Assembly (NCBI GenBank): GCA_949752735.1
Contig: OX457036.1
Location: forward strand, 96,074,204-96,138,203
DNA: 64,000 bases
DNA from: Lumbricus terrestris
Taxonomy: Eukaryota; Annelida; Clitellata; Crassiclitellata; Lumbricidae
Direction: 5' to 3'
Shown here: piece after piece, positions 11,598-21,959 of the stretch
How the letters are laid out: every line of letters starts with the position of its first letter
How positions within the stretch are numbered: position 1 is the first letter of the stretch
Made by a program: the position numbers and the translations under genes
The notes under the pieces: generated by a model
Databases searched by the model: none
What the model was told of the DNA's origin: nothing
Seen by the model: the letters and a program-made list of their open reading frames with translations, nothing else

Positions 11598-12650
11598 CTG
11601 AGGGATCAATTTGCTTTTTCGTCGTGCCTTTGGTACATAGACCACTGATGTTGTTAAGTGTTTTATGTGCAGAGCAAATCCTTCACGCGAAAAGGCTACA
11701 ATGAATTGATTTTTGCAGCACATAGGTCTAATAAATTATAATGGAAGGATTAATGTCGTGTAAATGGATTGCATGCAGTCAGTATTAATGCATTTAAAAT
11801 AACACAGATCACAATGTTCTATTTTTCAAATGGTTCAGTATTTGTAAAATATTCTGGATTTGTTGTCATAAATAATATACTATTTATGGACTAATATGCT
11901 TGTAGTCAATGATCTAAGATTGAGTGATGTCTGACCAATTAATTAAGAAGTGTAGGCCTAATGCTTGCTACAGATTCTCTTGCTGAAGTTTGCTAGCATA
12001 TGCTACTTGACAAATATAATTTCATAGGTCTAGCCTACGTACTGAAAATTTTCACACGATTCTAGACAGATTTCAAACAATATGGAAACGCTTAGTACAC
12101 GACGGACAAAATATAATAAGATTAGTTAAGATAAGAATATTCTTTAATATACCATGCAATTGCTATCCGCATTTTGGTGTAGGCCTACATAAAAGGTACA
12201 ATAAACAAACGCAGACCTACATCATTTCTATATCCAATCAATGTCAAAATGTTGTAGAATGGCATAAAATCCTAAGTCCAAATCCAATATAAATTTTAAA
12301 TTTAAAAAAGAAGTTCTTTTAATGACCAACAATTTATGCTGCACTTTGGTTTACATGGTATTACATTTAAATATGATAAAGCATCCTCGTCAAAAATGAT
12401 TTCCTCGTTATGTTGTCGAAACCAAAGTTTAAATTGACCATTATTTGAGCAACGAGAAATCAAATCCTTAGCCAAATACAAAACAAGTTTTAAAAATATA
12501 AAACCACGTCTACAGTTTAAATCAAAATCTAGATTCTGCGAAATAAGAATAAATTGTATTTGAATAAAACCAATCATGTGTCTGAAATAGGCATTGATGC
12601 AACTCCCACATTACGGTTTCAAAATTCCTAAGTTAAAAATGCGAACGCTG
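10736..12650. other. Intergenic DNA of duplication copy A
   Basis: AT-rich, no gene. 11370-11640 aligns with 28790-29210 in copy B. A short TA microsatellite lies at 11574-11598. Confidence 0.5.
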
Positions 12651-12662
12651 AGATTGTGTGTA

Positions 12663-12697
<35 letters not shown>

Positions 12698-12882
12698 GCG
12701 TGTGTGTGTGTGTTTGCATACGTGTTTTCGCATGTGTTTCGACTTTGGACTCATGGATTATGAATTTCTATTCATAATCCATGAGTCCAAAGTCGAAACA
12801 CATGCGAAAACACGTATGCAAACACACACACACACGCACACACACACAAATACACACACATAATATAGTCTATATATATAAA
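12650..12882. repeat. Near-perfect inverted repeat with 4-base loop and GT/AC arms
   Basis: The left arm ends at 12765 (ggattatgaat), the loop ttct is 12766-12769, and the right arm starts at 12770 (attcataatcc). About 50 unique bases pair perfectly on each side, then the arms continue as GT and AC microsatellites that differ mainly in length. It could be a real palindromic duplication or a fold-back artefact of sequencing or cloning. Confidence 0.9.
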
Positions 12883-13165
12883 CGGAAAGAGGAAGTAATA
12901 TTACATTATCTAGGCACTGCAGAGTCTGCTTAACCAATATAATTTTTATAATACTAATTTTTCAACCGATATAAATGCAGACTTAGGCTAGACATGTTAC
13001 AGAAAACTGATCCCAATAAGTTTTTGACACTTGGCTGTGCGTATGATATTTACGTCCTTTTTCAGCCAGCAGAATGATGATTATCGCTAACAGTTATCGC
13101 CAATCACGATGTTTGCCAAGCGCATCAGTACTCGCATGTCGCAACTCCTCTCTACTTGTCACATG

Positions 13166-13527
13166 CAGGGCGGAGACCTAGGGGGGGACGGTCCCCCCAA
13201 TGAAGGTGTTGGGGGGACGGCCCATGCATTTGCCCCCCCCCCCCAATCGTTGAGCGTCAAGACAAAAAAAGTCATAAACTTTTTTGGAGGCGAAAATAGA
13301 AATTTTTTGGAGATTTCGTCGGAGATTTCGTCAGCGAATGACTAAAAAAAGGTCATCAACTTTTTGGCGGCGAAAATAAATTAAAAAAATTCCGAGATTT
13401 CGCCGATCGTCAGAAATTTTTGGCCGGCAAAAGATGACAGTTTTTCTGAAACACTCAGCCATTCGTCCATCAAAAAATCTCGCGTCTTTCCGTCCCCCCC
13501 AAGTCTCCGCCCAGGTCTCCGCCTATG
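13166..13527. mobile_element. hAT-like MITE, GGCGGAGACCT family, copy 1
   Basis: Flanked by a perfect 8-bp target duplication gtcacatg (13158-13165 and 13528-13535). Ends cagggcggagacctag and (reversed) cataggcggagacctggg. Inside are poly-G/C tracts and repeated ttttggcggcgaaaat blocks. A second copy in the opposite orientation lies at 59740-60108. No coding. Confidence 0.9.
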
Positions 13528-13535
13528 GTCACATG

Positions 13536-15696
13536 AGATGAGAATTGAGAACATGCATACCAGGAACTAAATTGCAACAAGTGTCAAATATTTCCTGTTT
13601 TGTGTTTCGCTCTCGGGTTGTTTATCTTTGCAATTTCTGCATCCTCCGATCGACTCGACCTCTTTGTTGTTCATAGTCGTCGGTCGCGAAAGATCCAAGA
13701 CAGACATTCGTCTACCCCTAACGACTCTTTCGATTGCTTCTATCTAACCCTCATGACTAGAACTGGCCTATTTCCAAAGGAACTGTCGCAGTCGGTCACA
13801 GACGTTGTGGGACTCTGCAAGGCCTACACATCTGAGGAACTGACTATATAGAAGTGAACGATTTGGGACAGTATGCTACGCAGGGTCAGTTTTTTAGCGT
13901 ATATACAGGAATAAAAGTTAAAACCAGAAGCCGTGTATCAGTCTTCTGATAGACAGTCGTGCAATGTAGCTTTACTTACTTAGACTTACTTAAGTCTAAG
14001 TAAGTAAGGCTAAGTAAGTAAGGCTACATTGCACGACTGTCAATGTAGCCTACGGGAACAAAATCACATGGATATAGAAATTGAAAAAGCGACGTGTGCA
14101 CTCCACAGTGGACTACATGACCAGCAATTCGGCAGGCTCGCAACGAACTATTGAAATGTTGGTGCAAGGAGAGTGTATGTCAACTAGGTGCTCTGTATAC
14201 ATATATATAATCTGCTGGTGTCCCATGTAGGCCTGCACCGATGAGGTTCAACTGTAGAGATCCGAGAACAACCCTGGTTAAGCAGGTCATTTCTTACATT
14301 TGAGCAAAAATGAAATATGATAAACTACGATTATTATGTTTTAGCAATAATAGTCTACATAGAAGACTACTATAAATAGAATTGCAAAAACCATCCAGAT
14401 TAATGACGAAAGATGCCACGAAAGACTGGAAAGCAGGCAATGAAAATAAAAAGTATTTGTTTGTATAAAAACAGTCTAGCTGTTTGTAATATTTTGACCT
14501 TGTTTAAATTTGGATGTCCTATGACGATTTTCGCCGCAGATTCGTGCTCTTCAAGTCAAAAATCATATAAGGAAATGATATTAGACATGATATGTCTTGA
14601 CAATTTGTATGAAAGTCTTTGACGCAGGACGACATTTTTTAAAAACCGCCATTTTGAGTTCTGTGGCAATTCCCAATGGTTCCGATGTTTAATAATTAAA
14701 ACTGTGAGAAACCATCCAGAGTTACGGGGGAAGATATGCCACAAAGAAATTGGAAAACAGGCAATAGAAATGAAGAAATGTTTGCTTTTTAAAATAGCAA
14801 CTAGGCCTACGTCATTATAAAATTAAAATGACCCTGTTTTAGAATCATTTTGATGTCTAGTGGTGTTTTTTTTACCTTAGATTCGTGTTATTCCAGTCCG
14901 AAACATTATAGAAACGACATTAGACACGATAGGCCTATGACATGATTTATTACCGTGCCTCAGATTCACATTTCGGAGTGACCTTGCGCGCGTTACAAAT
15001 TTATATAATAATAATAATAATTTTAAAAAATTTCATTGCCTCAGACGCCATCTTGAAAAAAGCCACCATTTTCAATTCCAAGGGAAATTTCTTATGGCTA
15101 CCCTTCTTAAAATATTCTCTTAGGTCCCAAGAACAACTGTGCAAAGAGGCAATCCATGTTCAAACAGTGCAATATTCTAACTATATTTGCGTTGCACCAC
15201 CTGACTTCTACAGCGAAATGTTTACTAATTTCCAGCAGCAAAATGCATCTATAATAGGTAACCAGACAAAAACTATTAATATGTGACCTGCTGTCATTGA
15301 TTATTTACACGCTTTGCCCATCCGCCCGTCCGTTCGTCCATTCATTCGGTCAATACGTTCAATTTAAATAGTATTTATTTCCGAAGTACCAGTATTCCCT
15401 AAGTATTTTCACAGTGCATTCGGAGCGAAGAAACCTTACTAGCGATAGCTGATTAAGTAACTCACGGTATAGATATAACTCTCAGATGTTGTAACTTTAT
15501 AGCTCAAAGTATAGAAGTTAACTCATTGGTTATTAAATTCAGCCGAATTCAGCCAAATCTCAGATTCGGCGTCTTAGATTTTAGATTCACCACATAAGAG
15601 TACAGACCCGTCACATTATCACCTAAAGGTGTTTCTATAACAATAATCGACTCTAATTATGTACCTTGTGTCACACACTTTTTGCTCTTGCTGATG
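13536..15696. other. Intergenic DNA with a 320-bp tandem duplication and a hairpin
   Basis: At 13965-14050 a small hairpin is made of repeated acttacttagact words facing aagtctaagtaagt and cattgcacgactgt. Two diverged units, about 14385-14600 and 14705-14935, repeat in tandem: both start aaccatccag, share gaaagatgccac/gaagatatgccac, caggcaat-gaaat, and end near ttagacatgata/ttagacacgata. 15080-15680 aligns with copy B. No gene seen. Confidence 0.55.
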
Positions 15697-15705
15697 GCAA
15701 AGAGG

Positions 15706-16446
15706 GGTATCCTATCATTTGGTCGAAAGTCATTTGGTCGAAATCATTTGGTCGAAATCATTTGGTCGACGATGAAAAAATCGAACGATCAAAAAGTCGA
15801 ATGATCGTTTGGTCGACAATCAAAAAGTCGAACGATCAAAAGATCGACAATCAAAAGGTCAAAAATCAAAAGATCGACATTCAAAATGAAGCATGTTTAA
15901 TAGAATTCGGACGATTTTACTACAAGTTTTATCATTTGTAGGCCTATGCTAATTCAATGCTAAGGCTAGTTTTATACATCTATAGCGTCATTATATAAAG
16001 ATTGTCCATATAAAAAATGTCACTATTAGAATATGCTTGCAACTCAAGGTTGTGAGCAATGCCCCTCAAATAGTCCATATTCGGGCGCAACGACTCTCTT
16101 CAGCCGTTCAGCACAGTCCTTGAATTTCTTCTTTCCCGCAGGCGGAAGTTGTCCAGCTAAGAATTGTTCCAGCTTCAGTTCGTTCAAGCTTTGCTCCTTC
16201 TTCAGGGCCTCAATAAACTTCCATTAATGAAGGATGATAGGCACCAAGCAGCTGAAACATGCTTCATTTTCAATGTCGATCTTTTGATTTTCGACCTTTT
16301 GATTGACGATCTTTTGATCGTTCGACTTTTCGATTGTCGACCAAATGATCATTCGACTTTTGATCGTTCGATTTTTTCATCGTCGACCAAATGATTTCGA
16401 CCAAATGACTTCGACCAAATGACTTTCGACCAAAGGATAGTAAACC
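15706..16446. mobile_element. MULE-type foldback element with satellite arms
   Basis: Two inverted arms of about 185 bases (15706-15895 and 16255-16446) are built from short repeats (catttggtcgaaat and atcaaaagatcgac words). Ends read ggtatcctatc and, reversed, ggtttactatcc. A perfect 9-bp duplication gcaaagagg flanks it (15697-15705, 16447-16455). Copy B of the duplication has a single gcaaagagc at 31557-31565, the empty site. The unique centre holds a minus-strand fragment resembling a MULE transposase C-terminus. 9-bp duplications and long inverted ends fit the MuDR superfamily. Confidence 0.9.
16024..16230 (-). pseudogene. C-terminal fragment of a MULE-like transposase
   Basis: The minus strand reads WKFIEALKKEQSLNELK, LEQFLAGQLPPAGKKKF and KDCAERLKRVV, then after a one-base shift MDYLRGIAHNLELQAY. 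This pattern (IEALKKEQ, AG-PPP--KKY-D-AERL, DYLRGIAHNL) is the end of MULE transposases of marine invertebrates as I remember them. Only about 65 codons remain, broken by one frameshift, so it cannot be active. It sits in the single-copy core between the satellite arms of the foldback element. Confidence 0.7.
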
Positions 16447-16675
16447 GCAAAGAGGCCATATTAGATTTTGAAGGTAGGCCTGCATATCGGTTTTACATGT
16501 ATAGACTTGTTGACCGAAAGATTTCGAGATCCTACACCTATGGACAAGCAATCAAACTATTGCTTCTATGGTGCGCAACTCAAGAAATCGCAAAGTCGGA
16601 AGCTCAATGTAGGGCATACGTAACTCAGAACACGATAGGCAAAGCATTGAAAGTAGCCTATGGTATGTAGCAATT

Positions 16676-16835
16676 ACAATCGCACATTTATATAGCGCCC
16701 CTTCAAGAGAACTCAGAGGCGCTCCCGACCTGACACCAAACCACAATCAAAGAGAATGGTTTTCAAACGCTTGCGGAAAAGAAAGACAAAGAAGTTCATT
16801 ACGGAGACTAATAGGTAATTTATTCCAGAAATGTA
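16676..16835 (-). mobile_element. 3' end fragment of a LINE, inserted in copy A only
   Basis: The minus strand reads FWNKLPISLRNELLCLSF, the end of a CR1/L2-type ORF2, followed by the hairpin tail (gcgcctctgagttctcttg, ggggcgctatataa). Copy B runs straight from gtaagtagcaa to cgtatggtaaac (about 31825-31845) without it. Confidence 0.75.
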
Positions 16836-17679
16836 TGGTAGTTGTATGCATGTTACCCATGTTGGAAAAGCAACTTAAAATTAGCTACAGACTCGTTATT
16901 AGCACGCAACGGGCAGAAACACTCGCGAGTATGGGGATTTTTCGACCCCGAAGATATAGGCCTAGGCGTGTTGGACCGAATGCATTCCCAACTCATGGAA
17001 GTCTGTTGTTTGTCATAGGTGGTCCAGAGGTAAGCAGACAGAGCGTGGAGGACAAAACTGCGGCTGAGACAAGTAAAAGAGAGTTTAGATAAGAAGAGAA
17101 GAAAGCAGAAGGGAAGAAAGACAAAAGTCGGTTATTAGAGTGGGTATACAGTGTTTAGATGCAGGTCACGCAGTCTGCATGAACCCCACTAAAGGCGGAC
17201 AGTGCAAGATTAGGTGCACGAGAAAAATCGAGACTCTTCCTATTTTCGCGTACAAGAATCTTACACATAATTTCAGAGATGGATTTATTTCCAATTCGTT
17301 CAGATATGAACTTTAGAGACCATCGGTCACACTCAGCACACCAGAATCACTGATCCACTTTTAAAGTCAATCGTCGACACGAAAAGACTCGAACTGCAAA
17401 AAAGTTTCTCGAATCCTCATTCAAGAGACCTCTTCGTTTCTCTTGGCTGTATTCAGCAGAGTTAAACAATCTATTTCAAAAGACGAGAGGTCCGAATTCT
17501 ATAACCACTCACTCACATCATGCAAGGGGCTCTGCCATGTGGATCCTCTGATTACATACCATTGCTTTCCCTGAGTTCCGCTGCGTGACTTGTGCCATTG
17601 TCGCCGATCTTTCACGATTTCCTTCAAATACGGCAAACATTCTTTCGAATACCAGATGCAGAAAGCAGGCTTTGAACTG
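16836..17679. other. Downstream flank of GT31 gene A
   Basis: Aligns with 31850-32480 in copy B (ttaaaattagct, cagaaacactcg, gtaaaagagagtttaga, aagaaagcag). No reading frame of note. Probably 3' UTR and flank of the minus-strand GT31 gene. Confidence 0.5.
17284..17289 (-). terminator. Candidate poly(A) signal of GT31 gene A
   Basis: AATAAA on the minus strand (tttatt on plus), about 390 bases after the stop codon at 17680. Position is reasonable, but the hexamer is common by chance in AT-rich DNA. Confidence 0.3.
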
Positions 17680-18165
17680 CTACTTTGGCAGTGGCGCGTA
17701 GGTACCCTTTGGAACTTCCCCTAAATTGGCAGTGGTATATGTACCCTTGGGAACTTGTCCTAAATTGGCGGTCGTGAGTAGGTATACCCTTGAGAACTTC
17801 CTTTGAAGAGCTTCCTCAATGTTTAATGGGACCTCACCTCTGGCCATACGAGACATCTTCTGCCAAACGGCCTGGATGCGGTCGAGGTATTGGAGATGAG
17901 CGAAGATGTACAGATACCAGGAAGGACCGGTGAGCAGTTCTTCGAACCGGTCACCATCCAGAATGTAGGTGGACTTGAACTGTTTATGGGTGATGTTGCC
18001 GGCCTTGAGCGGCAGAAGTCCCGTGATGTAGACGTCGTCGACCCAGAAGAAGGGTACGTGGTAGGAGACTTTGTATAGCTTCTCTACAACGTCCGTTGAG
18101 AGGATGAATGCACTGCCAGAGCAGTAAATCGGGTAGTACTCCTCTTTCCATTCCTCTTTCGTTAC
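17680..18165 (-). CDS. GT31 gene A, exon 2
   Basis: Starts after the acceptor ccccag on the minus strand with GTAACGAAAGAGG (VTKEEW) and ends at TAG 17680-17682. Codes for the distal catalytic part (YYPIYCSGSAF, VDDVYITGLLP) and the variable tail. 161 codons plus stop. Confidence 0.9.
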   Translation of the reverse strand, partial: VTKEEWKEEYYPIYCSGSAFILSTDVVEKLYKVSYHVPFFWVDDVYITGLLPLKAGNITHKQFKSTYILDGDRFEELLTGPSWYLYIFAHLQYLDRIQAVWQKMSRMARGEVPLNIEEALQRKFSRVYLLTTANLGQVPKGTYTTANLGEVPKGTYAPLPK

Positions 18166-21100
18166 CTGGGGATGAAGAGGAAAGACAAGATCCAAATAAA
18201 GTTCCGGTCCTATTACGGCAGTGGAGAAGCCTGGGTGTCAAGTTTGCACATGAGTTTTGGCGGAAGGTATATACCCCCACTGGCGAAACCCACAGATACA
18301 AACAAAATAGGCCCAATAGAAGCAGCAAAAATAATACTAATCACTAGTAATAATAGAAATAGCAATACTTATAGAAATAGCAATACAAACAGATAGAACA
18401 ATACTAATAGAAAGGGCAGCAATTCGATGAATGTAAGGCAATGGCAACCATAAAACAAACATTGAATCAGGATCAGGTTCGACTTGAAGGACTTCATGAA
18501 CCATGCACGGTAGCAGCAATAAAGAACGGTTGTGATGCCAAGTAAAGGCCATGCAATTAGACTGGTGAAGGCAATGTGATTGAACGTCGTTTTGAAGGAA
18601 CTCAGAGTCCATAATTATGACGAGATGTAATGTGCAATGTAATGTACGCTGTTCTACTGGCATCTAGTGACATCGCTTCTTCACTGGATCATCATTTTAC
18701 AGCGGTCTAACTTCAAGCGACAAGCGACTGCTGTCGTGGACATTACAACGATGGCGCTATAGAAGATATTAGATTAGATTAGTAATCTGCCTAGCATCCC
18801 TCATCCATCCTTCTCGCATGGGCGCCCGCAGAAATGTTTGCAGGGGGGGCAAACTTTTTAAGTTGGTCACGGTTAAATTTCCTAGTCGCAAGAGCTAATT
18901 AAAAATTGCAAAGCTGGAAAATGAGAATATGGGTATTTTCCAGAGAGGTTTCTTAATGCATATTTCTCAGTTTCATTTTGTCGAGGCCTATCATTTGCAA
19001 TATGAATAGTTTTCTTAGAGCGAAGAAATTTATTAAAAATCAAAAGTAGAATGTTAAAAGTAGGTTATTGAAGGGGCGCTACCAGTATATAATGAATGAA
19101 TGAGTAAATGGACGTAAAACGGGTATTAGTTTTAAAGGGTAAGTGCTCCATCAATTTACTTCTATATTTTAATAGTAATTTCTAATCTTCTAAAGTGCCA
19201 CTCCAGAGTCAATTGTAGGGCACCAGCTTATTCAGAAGCGCTGCATCGAGTCATCAGGCTGTTCAAAGGGCAGTCAAGAAAGAGGTCCGATTCCTGTAGC
19301 CTATCCTAAGGGTCAGATGTTAATGCATTTGTCGTTTAGAAAGGTGGAGGATCCCGAGGATCAGAAGAATGGGGTAACAACTCTTTTGAATAGAGGAGTC
19401 GTTGGTTTTGGGAGAAAATCTCTCGTGATAACCAGAGTCAATTATCCAAGTTTCTCTACAGTCTGACCTACCTAAATTCTGTACTAGCTGGCAGCATGCA
19501 AAATGGACAAAATGCAGCCTGACTTAAAGCAGACTTGATTCCATATATAACGCCGATGAATATGTAGATCTCCATTACTTAATTTCAATGGGCTGTTGAT
19601 AAATTCTAAATCTCAAATTTTTACATTAGTGTAATTTATTGATAAGCTCTTAATTAATTTTTGAGTAGTTGTGAAAAATGACATTAGCCTACAGCGAGAT
19701 TCCAGACAAGCCATAATCGATAGGAATACTATTTGTATGAGTACCCACGGGAGGATTAAAAGTCATTGTTACCGTTTTCAGCGAGAGCTGGGAAAAATGC
19801 AAGGCAGAAAATTAAGAGCTTCTTTATTTCTAAAGAGATTTCATTACTTAAATTTCTGACTTTCACTTAAGTGTATCATTCGTAACATTACTATTTCAAT
19901 GGGAAGAAATGTCTTAGACCCCAAAAGTAGTAGTTAGAAAAATAGGTTTCAATTTTCCAGGGGGGGCAAGTGCCCCCCTTGCCCCTATGTGCGGGCGCCC
20001 ATGCCTTCTCGTCCATTTCAGTTCACAGTTTCCAACTTCACTTCTCAGTCTGAAGTATTTTATCCAGCCTTCCAACTCTTTCGCCCTGCTCTGCCATTTC
20101 AGCCCACCATCTATAGGTCAACTGACCCATTACATCGCAAAACTGGACATTCATAGAGCGCCGTTCGCAATGTGTCATGTATGAGAGATGCATATCATGT
20201 CCATACAGCGCACTTCACCATTCCCTCTACGCACTTCTTCCCAGTATCCTAACCTGTCCAACAGCTTACCAAGCATCGGATGTCTTTATACTTACCTTCC
20301 ACTTTCCAGATAGCAGCACAGGCGCATTGTACCAAACGGCACACATGAGCAATCCGCGTGTGAACTCAAGTCCTCTGCCCTGCATCCTCTTCAAATGTCG
20401 CATCAGGCTGAACATGTTGACGAAGATATCATCGTCTGTCTTCAATACGAAGACCGCCTGACGACAGTTGTGAGAGATCCACTTGAGAGCGCTGACTCCC
20501 TTGTGGGTCAGGTTGTGGTAGGTGTCGAGGAAGTCCTCCTGAACGAGGTCCTCGTACTGTTCCTGCTCGAAGTACAGGGTCTTCTGCAGGGCGCTCGTGC
20601 TATTCAACTCGCTACCGAGATTCGAGACTCCCATGAAGAATACGACTCGGATGGGATCCGTGTACTGCAACATGTTCCCCCACGTCTGTCGGATGACGGT
20701 TCGTCGCTTGTAGTGGTCGGGAGCGGTGTGAACGTAGACGAGAAGGAACACTTCGTACTTACCACAGACATTCGGCGAGTTGATCACATACCTGAACGGA
20801 TGTGGTTTGGCTACTTTGAAAGATTGCGGATGTAGCTGGGTTATTTTGACGAAGTTCGGATGTTGTTTCGTCATTTTGACGGAAAGCGAATTTTGTTTCT
20901 TCATTTTGACGAAGTTCGGATGCGGTTTGGTCATTTTGACGGAATTCGGATGTGGTTTGGTCATTTTGACGGAGTTCGGATGAGGTTTGGTCATTTTGAC
21001 GGAGTTTGGATGTGGTTTGGTCATTTTGACGGAGTTCGGATGAGGTTTGGTCATTTTGACGGAGTTTGGATGTGGCTTGGTCATTTTTACGGAATTCGGA

Positions 21101-21549
21101 TGTTGTTGCGTCATTTTGACGGAGTGTGGATGTGGTTTGGCCACTTTGACGGAGTGAGGTTCGTCCTTGAGCTGCTTCACTATCTCGCCGACGTGACTCC
21201 TGTTCGTTTTCAACAGCGTGTCGTTCTTCTCAACGCGGCTCAAAACCCCGGTTTTGTTTACATCCCTTCCCTGGTGAATTACGTTGATGACTAGCGACGA
21301 ATTCCCCGAAGAGTTCCTCCGTTTACCTGGCTGTTCCAACACATCCGCAAATTTCCGTGTTGCACTAGATGACTCACGCTTGTCAGACGTCATCCGTTCG
21401 GCAGCTGATTGGCGGTTGAGCTGTGGATCGAAGTATCTGTAGGTGAGAAGGTAATCGAATTCTACGATGTAGACCATGTTACGGAGCATGATGAAAGCGA
21501 CCAAGTAGAGAAGTAAGATCATACCAAGGAGCTTTTCAACAGCCCTCAT
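17680..21549 (-). CDS. Beta-1,3-galactosyltransferase-like protein A (GT31), two exons
   Basis: Join of 20296-21549 and 17680-18165 gives 579 residues. A short N-terminus and signal anchor (residues about 8-29) indicate a Golgi type II membrane protein. A long Lys/His-rich stem follows, then the GT31 catalytic domain: HYKRRTVIRQTWGN, VVFFMGVS, EDFLDTYHNLTHKGVSALKW, the metal-binding KTDDDIFVN (Asp 372-374), YYPIYCSGSAFILS and WVDDVYITG. These are the ordered family motifs for transfer of a sugar from UDP-sugar to a beta-1,3 linkage; acceptor and exact sugar cannot be told. The stem carries twelve 10-residue repeats that paralogue B lacks. The C-terminal 40 residues end in two copies of a 13-residue repeat (ANLG-VPKGTY). 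The intron is phase 0 with cttac/gtaag donor and cag acceptor and hosts a transposon. No inactivating change seen. Confidence 0.9.
18817..20003. mobile_element. DNA transposon with CATGGGCGCCCGCA ends in the GT31-A intron
   Basis: Perfect 14-base inverted ends catgggcgcccgca with G-rich subterminal tracts, flanked by an 8-bp duplication ccttctcg (18809-18816 and 20004-20011). The GT31-B intron has only one catccatccttc at the matching place (33662-33673), so copy B is the empty site. No transposase seen; 1187 bases. It contains a LINE-tail-like hairpin block at 19183-19262. A truncated relative lies at 30182-30415. 8-bp duplications suggest hAT. Confidence 0.9.
20296..21549 (-). CDS. GT31 gene A, exon 1
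   Basis: From ATG at 21549 to the donor aag/gtaag (20296/20295), 418 codons, phase 0. Covers the signal anchor, stem repeats and the catalytic domain up to GKWK. The start is chosen because paralogue B begins at the same place (MxAVEK) and the hydrophobic anchor follows at once. Confidence 0.92.
20800..21159 (-). repeat. Coding 30-bp minisatellite, 12 units
   Basis: Residues 131-250 of GT31-A consist of twelve 10-residue units, consensus PNSVKMTKPH, each exactly 30 bases. The outer units are more diverged (PHSVKVAKPH, PQSFKVAKPH), the middle ones nearly identical. GT31-B has a single PHSVKVAKPH at 131-140. Confidence 0.95.
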
Positions 21550-21724
21550 TCTGCATCCTGATTTTCTCGAAATTCATCTGTCTTAGACGCAATCCAGAAC
21601 CTATACACGACTACCATAACACTGGAATCATCTGATCCTGAACCCAACCGAAACTCGGCAGGCTTCAACAGTCAACTCATTCGAATGGCTCATGCGAGAG
21701 GCGGTCTAGAATATTCCCAGATGT

Positions 21725-21860
21725 CCATTATACGCTAAAAACAGCCACTCTTATCCCAGGCTCGTGTTGCTGCTTATTGATAGACCATTTAAACAACGTC
21801 TGAATGGTCGGTCGAGCCGGTAAAAATTGACCACTGAAGAGCACAGGTCTAGGACTACGA
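21725..21860 (-). promoter_or_regulatory. Conserved upstream block of GT31 gene A
   Basis: About 180-310 bases before the start codon. The sequence tgctaaaaaca-ccactc, gttgctgctt-ttgatagac, gaatggtcggtcgagccgg and gaccactgaagagcacagg is shared with 35088-35210 upstream of GT31-B. Conservation within a duplication is weak evidence of function, but this block is better kept than its surroundings. No TATA box is evident. Confidence 0.4.
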
Positions 21861-21959
21861 AGTCACGACCTTTGCCTTCCGTTGAATTCAGTTACTCTCT
21901 CCGATCAATTTTTTCATGACGTGTACCTGTTAAAGGTATAAAGTGAACATTTCTGAAGT

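Noticed and set aside
20780..21294. Plus-strand frames with GHFDG-type repeats
   Set aside because: Antisense shadow of the stem minisatellite of GT31-A.
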